Shown in pieces: positions 6,456 to 6,680 of a stretch of DNA of 6,680 nucleotides (positions are counted from its first letter, which is position 1; each line of letters begins with the position of its first letter). The translations under genes were made by a program, and so were the position numbers. The DNA comes from Hyphomicrobiales bacterium (GTDB lineage Bacteria > Pseudomonadota > Alphaproteobacteria > Rhizobiales > Kaistiaceae). Location: positions 1 to 6,680 of the forward strand of contig JAFKJZ010000520.1 of NCBI GenBank assembly GCA_017305815.1, in the 5' to 3' direction. The notes beneath the pieces were generated by a model, which saw nothing but the letters and a program-made list of their open reading frames with translations, searched no databases and was not told where the DNA came from.

Positions 6456-6680
6456 TCATGCTTTCGGATAGTCGCGCCAGGAATGGCGGGGCTCATAGCC
6501 CAACGTCTTCCGCGCATTGTCGAGGTCGAAGGTGCTGGCGAAGCCCGGCATCGGATTGCGCTTCACGTTCGGGAAGGCGCGCTCGGCTAGTTCCGCCGTC
6601 GGCTCGTCCATGTAGCTGTCGGCGGCGCTGATCATGACGCGGGCATGGCCCTCGACCGGCGCTTCGAGCGCCAGCAGGAA
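6456..6680 (-). CDS. C-terminal end of an NAD-dependent epimerase/dehydratase (extended SDR), 5' partial
   Basis: The minus-strand frame is open from the window edge to TGA (plus-strand 6456-6458) and gives the last 74 residues. The pattern H-x-x-x-M-I-S-A-A-D-S-Y, then F-P-N-V near the middle, then F-D-x-D-N-A-R-K-T-L-G-Y-E-P-R-H-S-W-R-D at the end, is the classic tail of extended SDR proteins. These act on nucleotide sugars or similar substrates, as in UDP-glucose epimerase relatives and sugar or uronate dehydrogenases. In that family the segment D-x-x-x-A-R-x-x-L-G-x-x-P lies after the substrate-binding region. The Rossmann fold and catalytic Y-x-x-x-K are outside the window, so the reaction cannot be fixed. 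It lies 13 bases upstream of the SDR gene in the same orientation, consistent with one operon and a shared substrate pathway. Confidence 0.8.
   Translation of the reverse strand, partial: FLLALEAPVEGHARVMISAADSYMDEPTAELAERAFPNVKRNPMPGFASTFDLDNARKTLGYEPRHSWRDYPKA

Noticed and set aside
6443..6517. Longer SDR start at 6517
   Set aside because: It would overlap the end of the upstream epimerase-type gene, and the clear ribosome site TTGGAG points to ATG 6442.
1..6680. CRISPR array, tRNA, insertion sequence, toxin-antitoxin or phage-defence module
   Set aside because: I read for regular repeats, cloverleaf-like segments, transposase motifs and terminal inverted repeats and found none. All substantial coding space is accounted for by efflux, regulator and dehydrogenase genes.

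Overview
The window is a GC-rich, densely packed bacterial chromosome segment, with almost every codon ending in G or C. The gene families and codon use point to an alphaproteobacterium, probably of the order Hyphomicrobiales (Rhizobiales). That placement is inferred from style and is not proven. Its core is a complete local-regulator plus RND multidrug-efflux locus. The flanks carry two cut-off genes at the window edges.

Layout: (1) 1-168, plus strand, is the last 55 residues of a protein ending in a motif typical of alphaproteobacterial glycosyltransferase or polysaccharide proteins. A weak GC hairpin follows it. (2) 278-454, plus strand, is a small unrecognised protein of 58 residues with one C-terminal membrane helix. 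(3) 470-1123, minus strand, is a TetR/AcrR-type repressor that ends only 15 bp from the small gene, tail to tail. (4) 1124-1210 is an AT-rich divergent control region (about 41% GC) with overlapping inverted repeats sitting in a candidate promoter. (5) 1211-2371 and 2371-5526, plus strand, encode the periplasmic adaptor and the inner-membrane RND proton/drug antiporter, overlapping by one base. (6) 5525-5622 holds a strong intrinsic terminator flanked by two small hairpins. (7) 5633-6442, minus strand, is a classical short-chain dehydrogenase, and 6456-6680, minus strand, is the C-terminal end of an extended SDR (NAD-dependent epimerase/dehydratase) that precedes it in one operon.

How it works together: by analogy with AcrR/AcrAB and TtgR/TtgABC, the repressor probably binds the inverted repeats between itself and the adaptor gene and is released by a hydrophobic ligand. 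The adaptor and the RND trimer would then be made together and joined to an outer-membrane TolC-type channel. No channel gene is present here, so it must be supplied from elsewhere. The adaptor keeps the R-x3-L-x6-S hairpin-tip motif used to dock to TolC-type channels. The SDR/epimerase pair is a separate, convergent transcription unit, probably of sugar or small-molecule redox metabolism, with no evident link to the pump.

I see no mobile element, CRISPR array, tRNA or rRNA. This is largely a conventional efflux locus, and I do not see convincing evidence of an undescribed system. The items most worth a second look are the operator architecture, the altered drug-pocket and loop residues of the RND pump, the non-lipidated adaptor, and the small membrane-protein gene next to the repressor.
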